A DNA stretch of 64,000 bases, from assembly GCA_013322215.1 (NCBI GenBank), contig JAAMEZ010000036.1, forward strand, positions 186,001 through 250,000, given 5' to 3'. The position numbers were made by a program, and so were the translations under genes. Below the pieces are notes generated by a model. The model had not been told where the DNA came from. It did not search any database and saw only the letters and a program-made list of their open reading frames with translations. Below are positions 1 to 7,202 of this stretch, piece by piece (position 1 is the first letter of the stretch; every line of letters starts with the position of its first letter). Source of the stretch: Martinezella rhizogenes. GTDB taxonomy: Bacteria; Pseudomonadota; Alphaproteobacteria; Rhizobiales; Rhizobiaceae.

Positions 1-154
1 CAACGCCCACATCCTGATGCTGGATATAGGCAAGATTACCCTGTTCGGGCCAGTAGGACAGCGTATGCACGCGGTCGACGATGAAGTTTCCCGCGCAGAC
101 GATGCCTCCCTTGTCTTTCCTTTCGCTGTCGCGAACCTCCTCCCCGGTCCGCAT
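1..154 (-). CDS. PfkB-family carbohydrate kinase, 5' part only
   Basis: Only the first 51 codons lie in the window; the rest is beyond position 1. The N-terminus contains GNFIVDRVHTLSYWPEQGN, the Gly-Asn start of a ribokinase/PfkB fold, which phosphorylates sugars or nucleosides with ATP in the cytoplasm. The ATG overlaps the stop of the D-lyxose isomerase-like gene by one base (TGATG), so the two are translationally coupled and the kinase is the fourth gene of the sugar cassette. The substrate is unknown. By pathway logic it would phosphorylate the ketose made by the upstream enzymes. Family assignment is fairly sure, specificity is not. Confidence 0.75.
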   Translation of the reverse strand, partial: MRTGEEVRDSERKDKGGIVCAGNFIVDRVHTLSYWPEQGNLAYIQHQDVGV

Positions 155-825
155 CAGCCACCTGCCTCATTCCAGAGTGGCCTGAGAGGCAGCTCATCCT
201 CCTCGATCGCGGCGAAGCGCCCGATCGGCTCTAGAAAGTAGTTATCGCTATTGTCGTCATTGACCTGACTGACCTCACCGACGAAGACCGGCCCGCCGCC
301 CTTTCGGCCGTAGAAGCGATGATAGAGCCCGGTGTGGATCGTCACGCTTTGGCCGGGGGAAAGAACCAGCGGTTCCCATGCGGCAAGTTTTCTCGGCAAG
401 CCATCCACCGGGACGGTCACGTCATCCTGCAGCACATTGCCCTCGGCGTCGGTCGCAGCGAATTCGATCACGAGATCGCCGCCGGCCCTGTTGATGATGT
501 CCTCCATCTTTGCCTGATGGCGATGGGTTGGCGTTACCTGCCCTTCCTCGACGAAAAGCAGCTTCTCGGCATAGGTGCGCTCGCCCTCAACACCGACGAT
601 GCCGTTGCGCAGGCAAAACAGCACGAGACCACATTCGGCAAACCGGCCGGAGCCGAAGTCCGTGACGTCCCACCCCAGCTGATGGCTGCGCAGATATCGC
701 GCTGCTTCCGGATTGGCGGCGAAATCCTCCGCAGTCCAATAACCCCATTCCGGCAGCGACCAACGCCAATGTTCGAGGGTTTTGCTTGCGCGCCGCAGCG
801 CTTCGTTGATCTCGGAGCGCTTCAT
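154..825 (-). CDS. D-lyxose isomerase family protein (cupin)
   Basis: This 223-residue protein matches the length and character of D-lyxose ketol-isomerases, cupin-fold metalloenzymes that interconvert D-lyxose and D-xylulose or D-mannose and D-fructose. Likely metal ligands are visible: His101 and His103 in THRHQ, Glu108, and His169 in LYHRFYG. It has no signal peptide, so it is cytoplasmic. Its ATG overlaps the stop of the upstream dehydrogenase by 4 bases (ATGA) and its stop overlaps the start of the PfkB kinase. Isomerase followed by kinase suggests preparation of a ketose for phosphorylation. Family is likely; the exact sugar is unknown. Confidence 0.85.
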   Translation of the reverse strand: MKRSEINEALRRASKTLEHWRWSLPEWGYWTAEDFAANPEAARYLRSHQLGWDVTDFGSGRFAECGLVLFCLRNGIVGVEGERTYAEKLLFVEEGQVTPTHRHQAKMEDIINRAGGDLVIEFAATDAEGNVLQDDVTVPVDGLPRKLAAWEPLVLSPGQSVTIHTGLYHRFYGRKGGGPVFVGEVSQVNDDNSDNYFLEPIGRFAAIEEDELPLRPLWNEAGG

Positions 826-1979
826 CGGGCGGTTGCTCCTTCGTAGTCGACCGGCACCACGATATTCTCACGGCCGGATTTCAGCGCCGCCGTCAGTACC
901 GCGTGATGAGCCTGCGCTTCTTCCGGCGTGGCGCAGGAAAAACCATTGGCGTTTCCACCTGCCAATTCATCGACGAAGGCCGCCCACATTTGCTGGATGG
1001 CATCGGCAAAGCCGAATTCAAAGATCTTGCCGGTGATCGCCGGGAAGAGGGAGCCGTATCCGAGGTCTTCGGTGCTCCAGGCCTGCGTACCACCGGTATA
1101 ATCCATCCATTGCCATTGCCGCGGCGACTTGGTGGTAAAGAAAGCGCTCTTCTTCATGCCGAGGACGCGAATATACCAGCTATTGGCTTCGCCCGGAGCG
1201 ATACGCCAAGTCTTCAGCACCATCGGAAAATCCTGGCCGCCCGCGCTGACGCGGGTGCTGATCGTTGCGTTGTCCCAGGTCGTGCACGGCACCATGCCGC
1301 CCTTTCCGTCCGGCCGCTCGGTGATCTTCTTGACCAGTTGCGCATGCAGGGTTTGCGGACGCCAGCCGAGCCGCAAGGGTACGTGCAGGACATGCATGCC
1401 GAGATCGCCCATGCAGCCATAGTCACCGTTGATATCGGCCATGCGCTTCCAGTTGATCGGCTTCTGCCTGTCGATATCGGAGGAGTGCAGGAAGCCGGCT
1501 TCGACTTCGAGAATATCGCCCATCTCGCCGCTTTCAGCGAGCGCGATGACCTTCTGCGCTCCTGGGAAGAACGGCATTTCCGACGAGCAGCGAACCAGAA
1601 GCTTCGGGTTTTCGGCAAGAACCGCCATGATCTCGCGGTTCTGTGCCGCATCCATGCCGAACGGCTTTTCGCCAAGCAGATGCTTTCCAGCTTTTAGAAT
1701 GTCGATATAGAATTGCTGATGCAGCACATGCGGCACGGCGCAATAAACGGCGTCGACATCCGGATTGGCCAGCAGCTCCTTATAATCGCCGGTGGATTGC
1801 CGGACTGATGGCACATTGTCCTTGAACCAGTCGAGAAGTGCTGGATTGGTGTCGCAGACGGCGACGATTTCCGGTCGGGCTCTTGTATCGGCCAGATGCA
1901 GCCAACGCGCCGCAGCGCTTGCGAATTCGCGCCCCATCAAGCCGCAGCCGATGACGCCGAAGCGGAATACTCTTTTCAT
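822..1979 (-). CDS. Gfo/Idh/MocA-family NAD(P)-dependent oxidoreductase
   Basis: A 385-residue oxidoreductase starting with a Rossmann motif, GVIGCGLMG at residues 8-16, and carrying the family Glu-Lys-Pro motif at residues 104-106 (GEKPFG). This family oxidises or reduces sugars, inositols and sugar acids with NAD(P). The start is preceded by GGGAGGAGG. It lies 21 bases after the aldolase stop and overlaps the isomerase start by 4 bases, placing it second in a four-gene operon. It probably makes a keto-sugar from the imported sugar or polyol, but the substrate cannot be read from sequence. Confidence 0.92.
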   Translation of the reverse strand: MKRVFRFGVIGCGLMGREFASAAARWLHLADTRARPEIVAVCDTNPALLDWFKDNVPSVRQSTGDYKELLANPDVDAVYCAVPHVLHQQFYIDILKAGKHLLGEKPFGMDAAQNREIMAVLAENPKLLVRCSSEMPFFPGAQKVIALAESGEMGDILEVEAGFLHSSDIDRQKPINWKRMADINGDYGCMGDLGMHVLHVPLRLGWRPQTLHAQLVKKITERPDGKGGMVPCTTWDNATISTRVSAGGQDFPMVLKTWRIAPGEANSWYIRVLGMKKSAFFTTKSPRQWQWMDYTGGTQAWSTEDLGYGSLFPAITGKIFEFGFADAIQQMWAAFVDELAGGNANGFSCATPEEAQAHHAVLTAALKSGRENIVVPVDYEGATAR

Positions 1980-2000
1980 CGTTCCTCCTCCCAGGATGCG

Positions 2001-2825
2001 TCAGGCGAGATGCCGCGAGGCGTCTTCGACGGACGCCTCTTCATGGACGATCGCCATCAGCGCGCGCGTCATGCCGGCTGGATTGTTGTGCTGGATGACA
2101 TTGCGGCCATAAACGATGCCGCGGGTGCCCTGCTCCATCAACTGTTTCGTGCGCGAGAGTATTTCCTGATCCGAGACGCGGCCGCCGCCACGCACCAGCA
2201 CGGGCAGGCCCTGAGCGATCTCGATGACACGATGATACTCCTGCACGTTGTCGCAGGGGTCGGCCTTGATGATGTCGGCGCCGAGTTCGGCTGCCTGGCG
2301 CACCAGCGGCAGGATCTTGTCGATCGTGCCGTCGACCATATAGGCACCCTTGGAATTATCCTGCATGACCAGCGGCTCGACCATAAGCGGCATGCCGTAA
2401 ATCTCGCATTCGCGCTTCAGGCTGTTCACGTTGCGCACGCAGGCGCGGTAGACTTCAGGCTGGTTCGGCAGCATCAGAAGATTGACGACGACGCAGGCAG
2501 CATCGAGCACCACCGCCTGCTCCACACCCCGGTCGATCATCTCGGAAAACAGCGCCGAGGGCAGTGGATTGCCATAGATATTGGCGATATCGGTCCGCAA
2601 CACCAGAGCCGGACGATTTTTACCGGGAATCGCCTGCAAAATGGGCGCAGTTCCCGGAGGAAGCTGGATGGCATCGGGCGCGGCGTCGGCAATCACCTTG
2701 ACCGCCGTCCGCATATCCTCGATGCCGGCCAGAAAGGTCCGTTCATTGAACATGCCATGATCGATGGCGACGTCGAAGCAATTTCCAGATACGCCAAACA
2801 GGCGGTTGAGCCGCGCGGATTTCAT
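2001..2825 (-). CDS. Class I aldolase, DeoC/LsrF/Fba type
   Basis: A 274-residue TIM-barrel aldolase. AIDHG is at residues 20-24 and the likely Schiff-base lysine is Lys187 in ADIIKADPC. The family includes LsrF, archaeal class I fructose-bisphosphate aldolases and related enzymes that cleave phosphorylated ketoses. I chose the ATG at 2825 because GGGAGGAAATGG precedes it; an in-frame ATG at 2882 would overlap the promoter and one operator. It is the first gene of the cassette with a Gfo/Idh dehydrogenase, an isomerase and a kinase, which fits a final cleavage step. Its true substrate is unknown. Confidence 0.88.
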   Translation of the reverse strand: MKSARLNRLFGVSGNCFDVAIDHGMFNERTFLAGIEDMRTAVKVIADAAPDAIQLPPGTAPILQAIPGKNRPALVLRTDIANIYGNPLPSALFSEMIDRGVEQAVVLDAACVVVNLLMLPNQPEVYRACVRNVNSLKRECEIYGMPLMVEPLVMQDNSKGAYMVDGTIDKILPLVRQAAELGADIIKADPCDNVQEYHRVIEIAQGLPVLVRGGGRVSDQEILSRTKQLMEQGTRGIVYGRNVIQHNNPAGMTRALMAIVHEEASVEDASRHLA

Positions 2826-2840
2826 CCATTTCCTCCCAAT

Positions 2841-2856
2841 GTGGTAACGTTTCCAC
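2841..2856. promoter_or_regulatory. LacI-type operator O1
   Basis: GTGGTAACGTTTCCAC is a near-palindrome with a central ACGT or CG dyad, typical of LacI/GalR operators. It sits where transcription of the aldolase operon should begin, about 7 bases after the predicted -10. Confidence 0.6.
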
Positions 2857-2862
2857 ACATGC

Positions 2863-2890
2863 ACATTAGAGAATGAATCCATCGAGTCAA
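2863..2890 (-). promoter_or_regulatory. Sigma-70-like promoter of the aldolase operon
   Basis: On the minus strand, TTGACT (2890-2885) is followed after 16 bases by TAATGT (2868-2863). It lies between two similar LacI-type operators and 38 bases upstream of the chosen aldolase start. Confidence 0.5.
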
Positions 2891-2898
2891 TGGCACAT

Positions 2899-2914
2899 GC
2901 GGTATCGTTTCCAC
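2899..2914. promoter_or_regulatory. LacI-type operator O2
   Basis: GCGGTATCGTTTCCAC matches the downstream operator at 14 of 16 positions and begins 58 bases from it. It lies just upstream of the -35, so a repressor bound to both sites could loop across the promoter. Confidence 0.5.
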
Positions 2915-3023
2915 ATCCGCTTGGCCTCTTCCGGCGATGAAGAGCGGAGGGTTATCAGTTTGTGAATATGGTCAACCGCCCCCGACCCGTCGCGAGGGCG
3001 CTTCTATGATAAAGCCGCGGCGC

Positions 3024-4022
3024 CTAGTGGGTTTCCGTTCCCTGAATCGCGGAAAGCGTCCAATCAGCACCCGGCTTGCGCACGAAGGTCCAGAGCTCGG
3101 TCGTTTCCGAAGGATTGCGATCGTCGCCGTCGACAAGCTTCCCGGTCGCACGATCGACCATCGCGTCGATGCTGGAATAACGCATGGCAAGCGTTGCATA
3201 TTCACTGTCGCCCTCGCGCCAGGCTTCGGCGATATCGCCCTGCAGCAGGCGGACGTCTGAAACGCTGTTGCGCACACCGTGGGTGGCGTTCTCGCCCAGC
3301 TCCTCGGCAAGATAGGACATCGCTTCCGGCGTGGTCAGTCTGCGGATCGTTGCATAGTCCTCGGCACCGTAGGCCGTTTGGATTTCGGTAAGAAGATGCT
3401 CGAAGCGATCGAGATCGGCCTGTTGCAGCCCGATCTCGTCATTGGCTTGGCGTGCTTTCGGCCCGCCCGCCGTTCCACCACCGATGGACGGGATCGAAAA
3501 GGAAGGACGCGGCGAGGCGCCAGCATTGTTCATGGCGTTCATGTTGTAGGACGGCCCAGATCCGGGTGCCGCATATTGCGTGCGCTGGCGGTTTGCAAAG
3601 AAGCGCATGGCGAAGCTGATGAGCAGCACGATCAGGCCGATCTGCAGCAGCATGCCGAGGAAGCCGACGCCGCCGCCGAAACCATGGCCGAGCATCATGC
3701 CGAGAAGGCCGCCGGCGATCAGACCACCAATCATCGATCCACCGAAGCCGCCAAAAAGGCCTGGACGCTGCGGTGCGCCGAGCGGCGGCTGGGTCGTTGT
3801 CTGCTGCTGCGGTCGCTGCGTCATCGACCGATCGATCGGGGCTGCCTGCGTGGGTGCCGTCCGCGTTACAGCCGGGGCATCGAAGGTGCGCGTCCCACGG
3901 CTTCCGAACCCGCTGGATCCAGCCCGACGCGCATCGGCAGCGTCAAAGGTCGCTAAAGATGAAGCGGCGGCAAGGACGACGATGGCTGCGATCTTGGCAA
4001 AACGCGGTACTGCGCGGAACAT
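3024..4022 (-). CDS. Tim44-like domain protein with signal peptide
   Basis: A 332-residue exported or membrane protein. Residues 1-31 form a signal sequence ending near DAADA. A Pro/Gln-rich low-complexity stretch follows, then a Gly-rich hydrophobic segment that probably spans the membrane (IGLIVLLISFAMRFF), then a C-terminal Tim44-like alpha/beta domain (roughly the last 130 residues). Bacterial Tim44-like proteins are membrane-associated and of uncertain function. I use the ATG at 4022, preceded by ACAGGAGAGCCA; an open frame continues upstream to 4145 but has no comparable ribosome site. It is monocistronic. Confidence 0.85.
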   Translation of the reverse strand: MFRAVPRFAKIAAIVVLAAASSLATFDAADARRAGSSGFGSRGTRTFDAPAVTRTAPTQAAPIDRSMTQRPQQQTTTQPPLGAPQRPGLFGGFGGSMIGGLIAGGLLGMMLGHGFGGGVGFLGMLLQIGLIVLLISFAMRFFANRQRTQYAAPGSGPSYNMNAMNNAGASPRPSFSIPSIGGGTAGGPKARQANDEIGLQQADLDRFEHLLTEIQTAYGAEDYATIRRLTTPEAMSYLAEELGENATHGVRNSVSDVRLLQGDIAEAWREGDSEYATLAMRYSSIDAMVDRATGKLVDGDDRNPSETTELWTFVRKPGADWTLSAIQGTETH

Positions 4023-4217
4023 TGGCTCTCCTGTCATTGGGCAGAAAATCGTTTCCGCCCTCATATGGGGACGCCAGGTTGCGATTGTAAGTTGGCAGCC
4101 GGTCAAAATCTCAATCCTGAGCACGTCGAGACATGAGCCGGGCAAAGGAAATCGTTGCTTGGACGATCGAGAAAACGGCGAGATTCCAGTCTTCTCGACC
4201 AGTCGACGGAGGTTCCT

Positions 4218-4439
4218 TCAGCGTTCGTCGAGCTTTTCGAGCAACCCGTCATAAACTTCCATCAGCGCATTGGTGATCGCCTGCCCAAGCGCATTGCCGG
4301 CCACGCGAACATCATCGTCCGTGCCATCGCGCGCCGCCTTGGCCAGCTCGAAGCCCTGCTCGCTGATGATCTGCTTTGCAACCTCGATGGCCCAGAGCCC
4401 GAAATCGCCGCGATTGTCTATCTTGATCTCATCTTCCAT
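4218..4439 (-). CDS. Small conserved-type hypothetical protein
   Basis: A 73-residue acidic protein with no signal peptide or membrane segment. It begins MEDEIKIDNRGDFG and appears mostly helical. Its composition is normal for a cytoplasmic protein, and the reading frame has the third-position bias of its neighbours. I do not recognise a named family. It stands alone between the Tim44-like gene and the HU gene, with a divergent gap on its upstream side. Confidence 0.65.
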   Translation of the reverse strand: MEDEIKIDNRGDFGLWAIEVAKQIISEQGFELAKAARDGTDDDVRVAGNALGQAITNALMEVYDGLLEKLDER

Positions 4440-4791
4440 GGCCTACTCCATCCTTCATCATGATCAGGCACTATACGGCCACCCCTCGAAAGGCCAGACC
4501 TGATTGCGCAGACACAGGCGCCATCCCTCATCCGAAGGCACGATCTAGGCTCGATATCGGTTGTTTTGATAGATTCGGGACAGCCCGATCAGAGATGCAA
4601 CTGGCGTCTCGATGCCGCCGCTCATGGTCGCTTACCCTCCGGAATCACCCATGCAAGGCCTCGCAAACGGGCCTGATGCGTCGGAACCTGTGGAAATACA
4701 GGCATTCTCGGCTTTTCCAGGCCGGACTCCAGGTGACAATGGACATCGGCAATGGAAATGATTCCGATGTCATCAATGCGGGGGAAGCCTC
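4440..4791. other. Intergenic region with no recognised gene
   Basis: These 352 bases separate the 73-residue hypothetical gene from the HU gene. A plus-strand open frame covers most of it, but its composition is not protein-like and it has no ribosome site, so I do not call it. I see no convincing operator. The HU promoter must lie here but is not obvious. Confidence 0.5.
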
Positions 4792-5070
4792 ATGACCACC
4801 ACCAATGAAATCGCAGACAAGATTGCTGCAGACCACAAGCTTACCAAAGTCCAGAGCAAGGCGATTGTCGAAGCCGTCTTTGCAGCTATTACCGGGGCCG
4901 CAACATCCGGCACCGAAACCTCGATCCCGGGCTTTGGCAAGTTCAAAGTCAAGGATACGCCGGCGCGCGAAGCACGCAATCCGGGAACGGGCGCAACCAT
5001 CAAGGTTGCTGCATCGAAGAAGCTCGCCTTCACGCCCGCCAAGGCGCTGAAGGATGCACTCAACAAATAA
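4792..5070 (+). CDS. HU family nucleoid DNA-binding protein
   Basis: A 92-residue HU/IHF-family protein, the usual length for HU. It has the N-terminal helical dimerisation part and the beta-arm segment with REARNPGTGATI near residues 58-70, where the family's RNP-type motif contacts DNA. A GGGGGAAG ribosome site precedes the ATG. It is monocistronic and followed by a hairpin terminator. The sequence is Thr/Ala-rich compared with the classical rhizobial HupB, so this is probably a paralogue rather than the main HU; that is a guess. Confidence 0.93.
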   Translation: MTTTNEIADKIAADHKLTKVQSKAIVEAVFAAITGAATSGTETSIPGFGKFKVKDTPAREARNPGTGATIKVAASKKLAFTPAKALKDALNK

Positions 5071-5105
5071 TCCAGATCCGGATCGTTAAGATCCGATGGT
5101 TCAAT

Positions 5106-5146
5106 GGCCGGCTCTATCTGTTGGGGCCGGCCGTTTGCGTTTTCAA
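5106..5146 (+). terminator. Terminator after the HU gene
   Basis: GGCCGGC (5106-5112) pairs with GCCGGCC (5126-5132), followed by the T-rich GTTTGCGTTTT. It lies 36 bases after the HU stop. Confidence 0.65.
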
Positions 5147-5187
5147 ACGAAGGCGAACACCGCTGACTAATCTCATCGAAGGGCCGG

Positions 5188-6012
5188 TTAACGCGTCTTG
5201 AGATAGGTCTTCAGCGCCTCAGCCTCGTCCGTCTGGATCGCGGAGACGCCGGCATCAATAAGCCTGCCCCAAATCGCCGCAGGATCCTGCAGAGCGGCAG
5301 TATCCGTGAAGCCGGCGCAGGAAACGGAATCGAGCGTATTGACCCAAAGGCGCGCACCCGCATCCACAAAAAGTGCCTTGCGGGCCGAAAGCTGATCAAG
5401 ACTGTCGAAGTAGATTTCACAGAGCAGCGGGTTGAGCTGGCACAGAAGATCGAGCTGGTTTTCGGCGTCAGCGGAACCGAGGCGTGTTTTCGCCATGAAG
5501 AGAACCATCTCCGGCGACACGTTGCCCCGGATCCAGGCGAGATCGTCCGAGGTTTTCAGATCGCCCCAGAAATCAACCTGCCGATCGACGCCCATCGCCC
5601 GGGCGCAGGCAATCACGCCAGGGATCATGTCTCTGCGCTTGACATCGAGATGCAGGAAAATGCGGCCGCGCGTGAGGTCGAAGACATCCTTTAGGCTCGG
5701 CAGCTTTTCTCCCGTCATTCGGTTCGTCTCGCCGCCATCGCAGTCGCGCAGGTTCAGGCTCGACAATTGCTGCAGCGTCAACCCTTCTGCCTCTTGCGCG
5801 AGACCAGCCGTCCGCTCAAGCGTATCGTCATGCAGAAGGAAAAACTCTCCATCGCTGCTGCATCGCACATCGATCTCGACCACGTCGTAGCCGGCAGCGA
5901 TCGACCGCTCGATCGCAAGCAAGCTGTTTTCCGGCGCCGCGCGCCAGATCCCGCGATGAACCACGATCGCGCAGTCACGCGCGGGATCGGCGATATAGTC
6001 GGCATAGTCCAT
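5188..6012 (-). CDS. Glycerophosphodiester phosphodiesterase family protein
   Basis: A 274-residue GDPD-family TIM-barrel enzyme, which hydrolyses glycerophosphodiesters to glycerol-3-phosphate and an alcohol. Signature residues are visible: His19-Arg20 in VVHRG, PENS at 27-30, metal ligands Glu46 and Asp48 in VEIDV, and the general acid region His61-Asp62-Asp63. There is no signal peptide, so a cytoplasmic role is likely. It is not in an obvious operon; a roughly 195-base gap separates it from nrdF. Family call is sure, the natural substrate is not. Confidence 0.92.
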   Translation of the reverse strand: MDYADYIADPARDCAIVVHRGIWRAAPENSLLAIERSIAAGYDVVEIDVRCSSDGEFFLLHDDTLERTAGLAQEAEGLTLQQLSSLNLRDCDGGETNRMTGEKLPSLKDVFDLTRGRIFLHLDVKRRDMIPGVIACARAMGVDRQVDFWGDLKTSDDLAWIRGNVSPEMVLFMAKTRLGSADAENQLDLLCQLNPLLCEIYFDSLDQLSARKALFVDAGARLWVNTLDSVSCAGFTDTAALQDPAAIWGRLIDAGVSAIQTDEAEALKTYLKTR

Positions 6013-6207
6013 GATAGGTCCTCACCTCGCGGGAATGCGCGCGAATCGCCCAAAGCCGGACGTCTTCGCCGGGGCGTATCATGGGATTTTGACAGATCTG
6101 CAAAACGCGGCACCAGTCACGCAAACGGTAATTAAAACAGCGATCGCAGCCGATTGGCTACGATCGGAAATCATAGGTAAATTATCCAGGCTGCAGGAGA
6201 TGCAATC

Positions 6208-7188
6208 TCAGAAATTCCAGTCCTCATCTTCAGTGGCGACGGCCTTGCCGATGACGTAGGACGAGCCGGAGCCTGAGAAGAAGTCGTGATTTTCATCGGC
6301 ATTCGGCGAAAGTGCTGACAGGATCGCCGGGTTGACCTTGCAGGCTTCGGCAGGGAAAAGCGCCTCGTAACCGAGGTTCATCAGCGCCTTGTTGGCGTTG
6401 TAGTGCAGGAACTTCTTGACGTCTTCCGTCAGCCCGACGCCGTCATAGAGCGCTTCGGTATATTTGGCTTCGTTGTCGTAAAGCTCCAGCAACAGATCGA
6501 AGGCAAAATCCTTGATCTCCTGCCGCCGCTCTTGCGAAAGCTGCTCCAGACCGCGCTGGAACTTGTAGCCGATATAATAGCCATGCACGGCCTCATCGCG
6601 GATGATGAGGCGGATCATGTCGGCCGTATTGGTGAGCTTGGCGCGGCTCGACCAGAACATCGGCAGATAAAAGCCCGAATAGAACAGGAAGCTTTCAAGG
6701 AAGACACTGGCGACCTTCTTCTTCAGGGGATCGCCGGAGGAGTATTGCTCCATGATGAGAGTCGATTTCTTCTGCAGGAACTCGTTCTCCTCCGACCAGC
6801 GATAGGCGTCGTCGACATCGGGCGTCAGGCAGAGCGTCGAGAAGATCGACGAATAGGAGCGCGCGTGCACGGCTTCCATGAAGGAGATGTTCGAGAGCAC
6901 CGCCTCTTCATGCGGCGTGGCGGCATCGGCCATCAGCTTTACGGACCCGACACCATTCTGGATCGTGTCGAGCAGTGTCAGGCCGGTGAAGACGCGGATG
7001 GTGAGCTGCTGCTCCTCCGGCTTCAGGGTTGCCCAGGACTGGATGTCGTTCGACAGCGGCACCTTTTCCGGCAACCAGAAATTCCCGGTCAGGCGATTCC
7101 AGACCTCGAGATCCTTGTCGTCCTCGATGCGGTTCCAGTTGATGGCGCGAATGCGGCTTGCCGGCTTGAATTGCATGTTCATTGTCAT
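6208..7188 (-). CDS. nrdF: Class Ib ribonucleotide reductase, beta subunit
   Basis: NrdF (326 aa) is the small subunit that carries the metal-tyrosyl radical for deoxyribonucleotide synthesis. Metal-ligand residues are visible: Asp74, Glu105, His108, Glu165, Glu199 and His202, with the radical tyrosine at Tyr112 (ARSYSSIF). It is the last gene of nrdHIEF, 14 bases after nrdE. The start could be the first ATG at 7188 or the third codon at 7182; GAGGG sits upstream and gives the third Met better spacing. Expression should follow the nrdH leader, which carries an NrdR box and a cobalamin riboswitch. Confidence 0.97.
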   Translation of the reverse strand: MTMNMQFKPASRIRAINWNRIEDDKDLEVWNRLTGNFWLPEKVPLSNDIQSWATLKPEEQQLTIRVFTGLTLLDTIQNGVGSVKLMADAATPHEEAVLSNISFMEAVHARSYSSIFSTLCLTPDVDDAYRWSEENEFLQKKSTLIMEQYSSGDPLKKKVASVFLESFLFYSGFYLPMFWSSRAKLTNTADMIRLIIRDEAVHGYYIGYKFQRGLEQLSQERRQEIKDFAFDLLLELYDNEAKYTEALYDGVGLTEDVKKFLHYNANKALMNLGYEALFPAEACKVNPAILSALSPNADENHDFFSGSGSSYVIGKAVATEDEDWNF

Positions 7189-7202
7189 CGTCCCTCAAAG
7201 GT

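Noticed and set aside
2841..2914. The two similar 16-mers as the start of a CRISPR array or repeat family
   Set aside because: Only two copies exist, they differ at two positions, are palindromic, and sit on both sides of a promoter.
4460..4795. A 111-residue plus-strand frame upstream of HU
   Set aside because: No ribosome site, non-protein-like composition, and it runs into the HU start.
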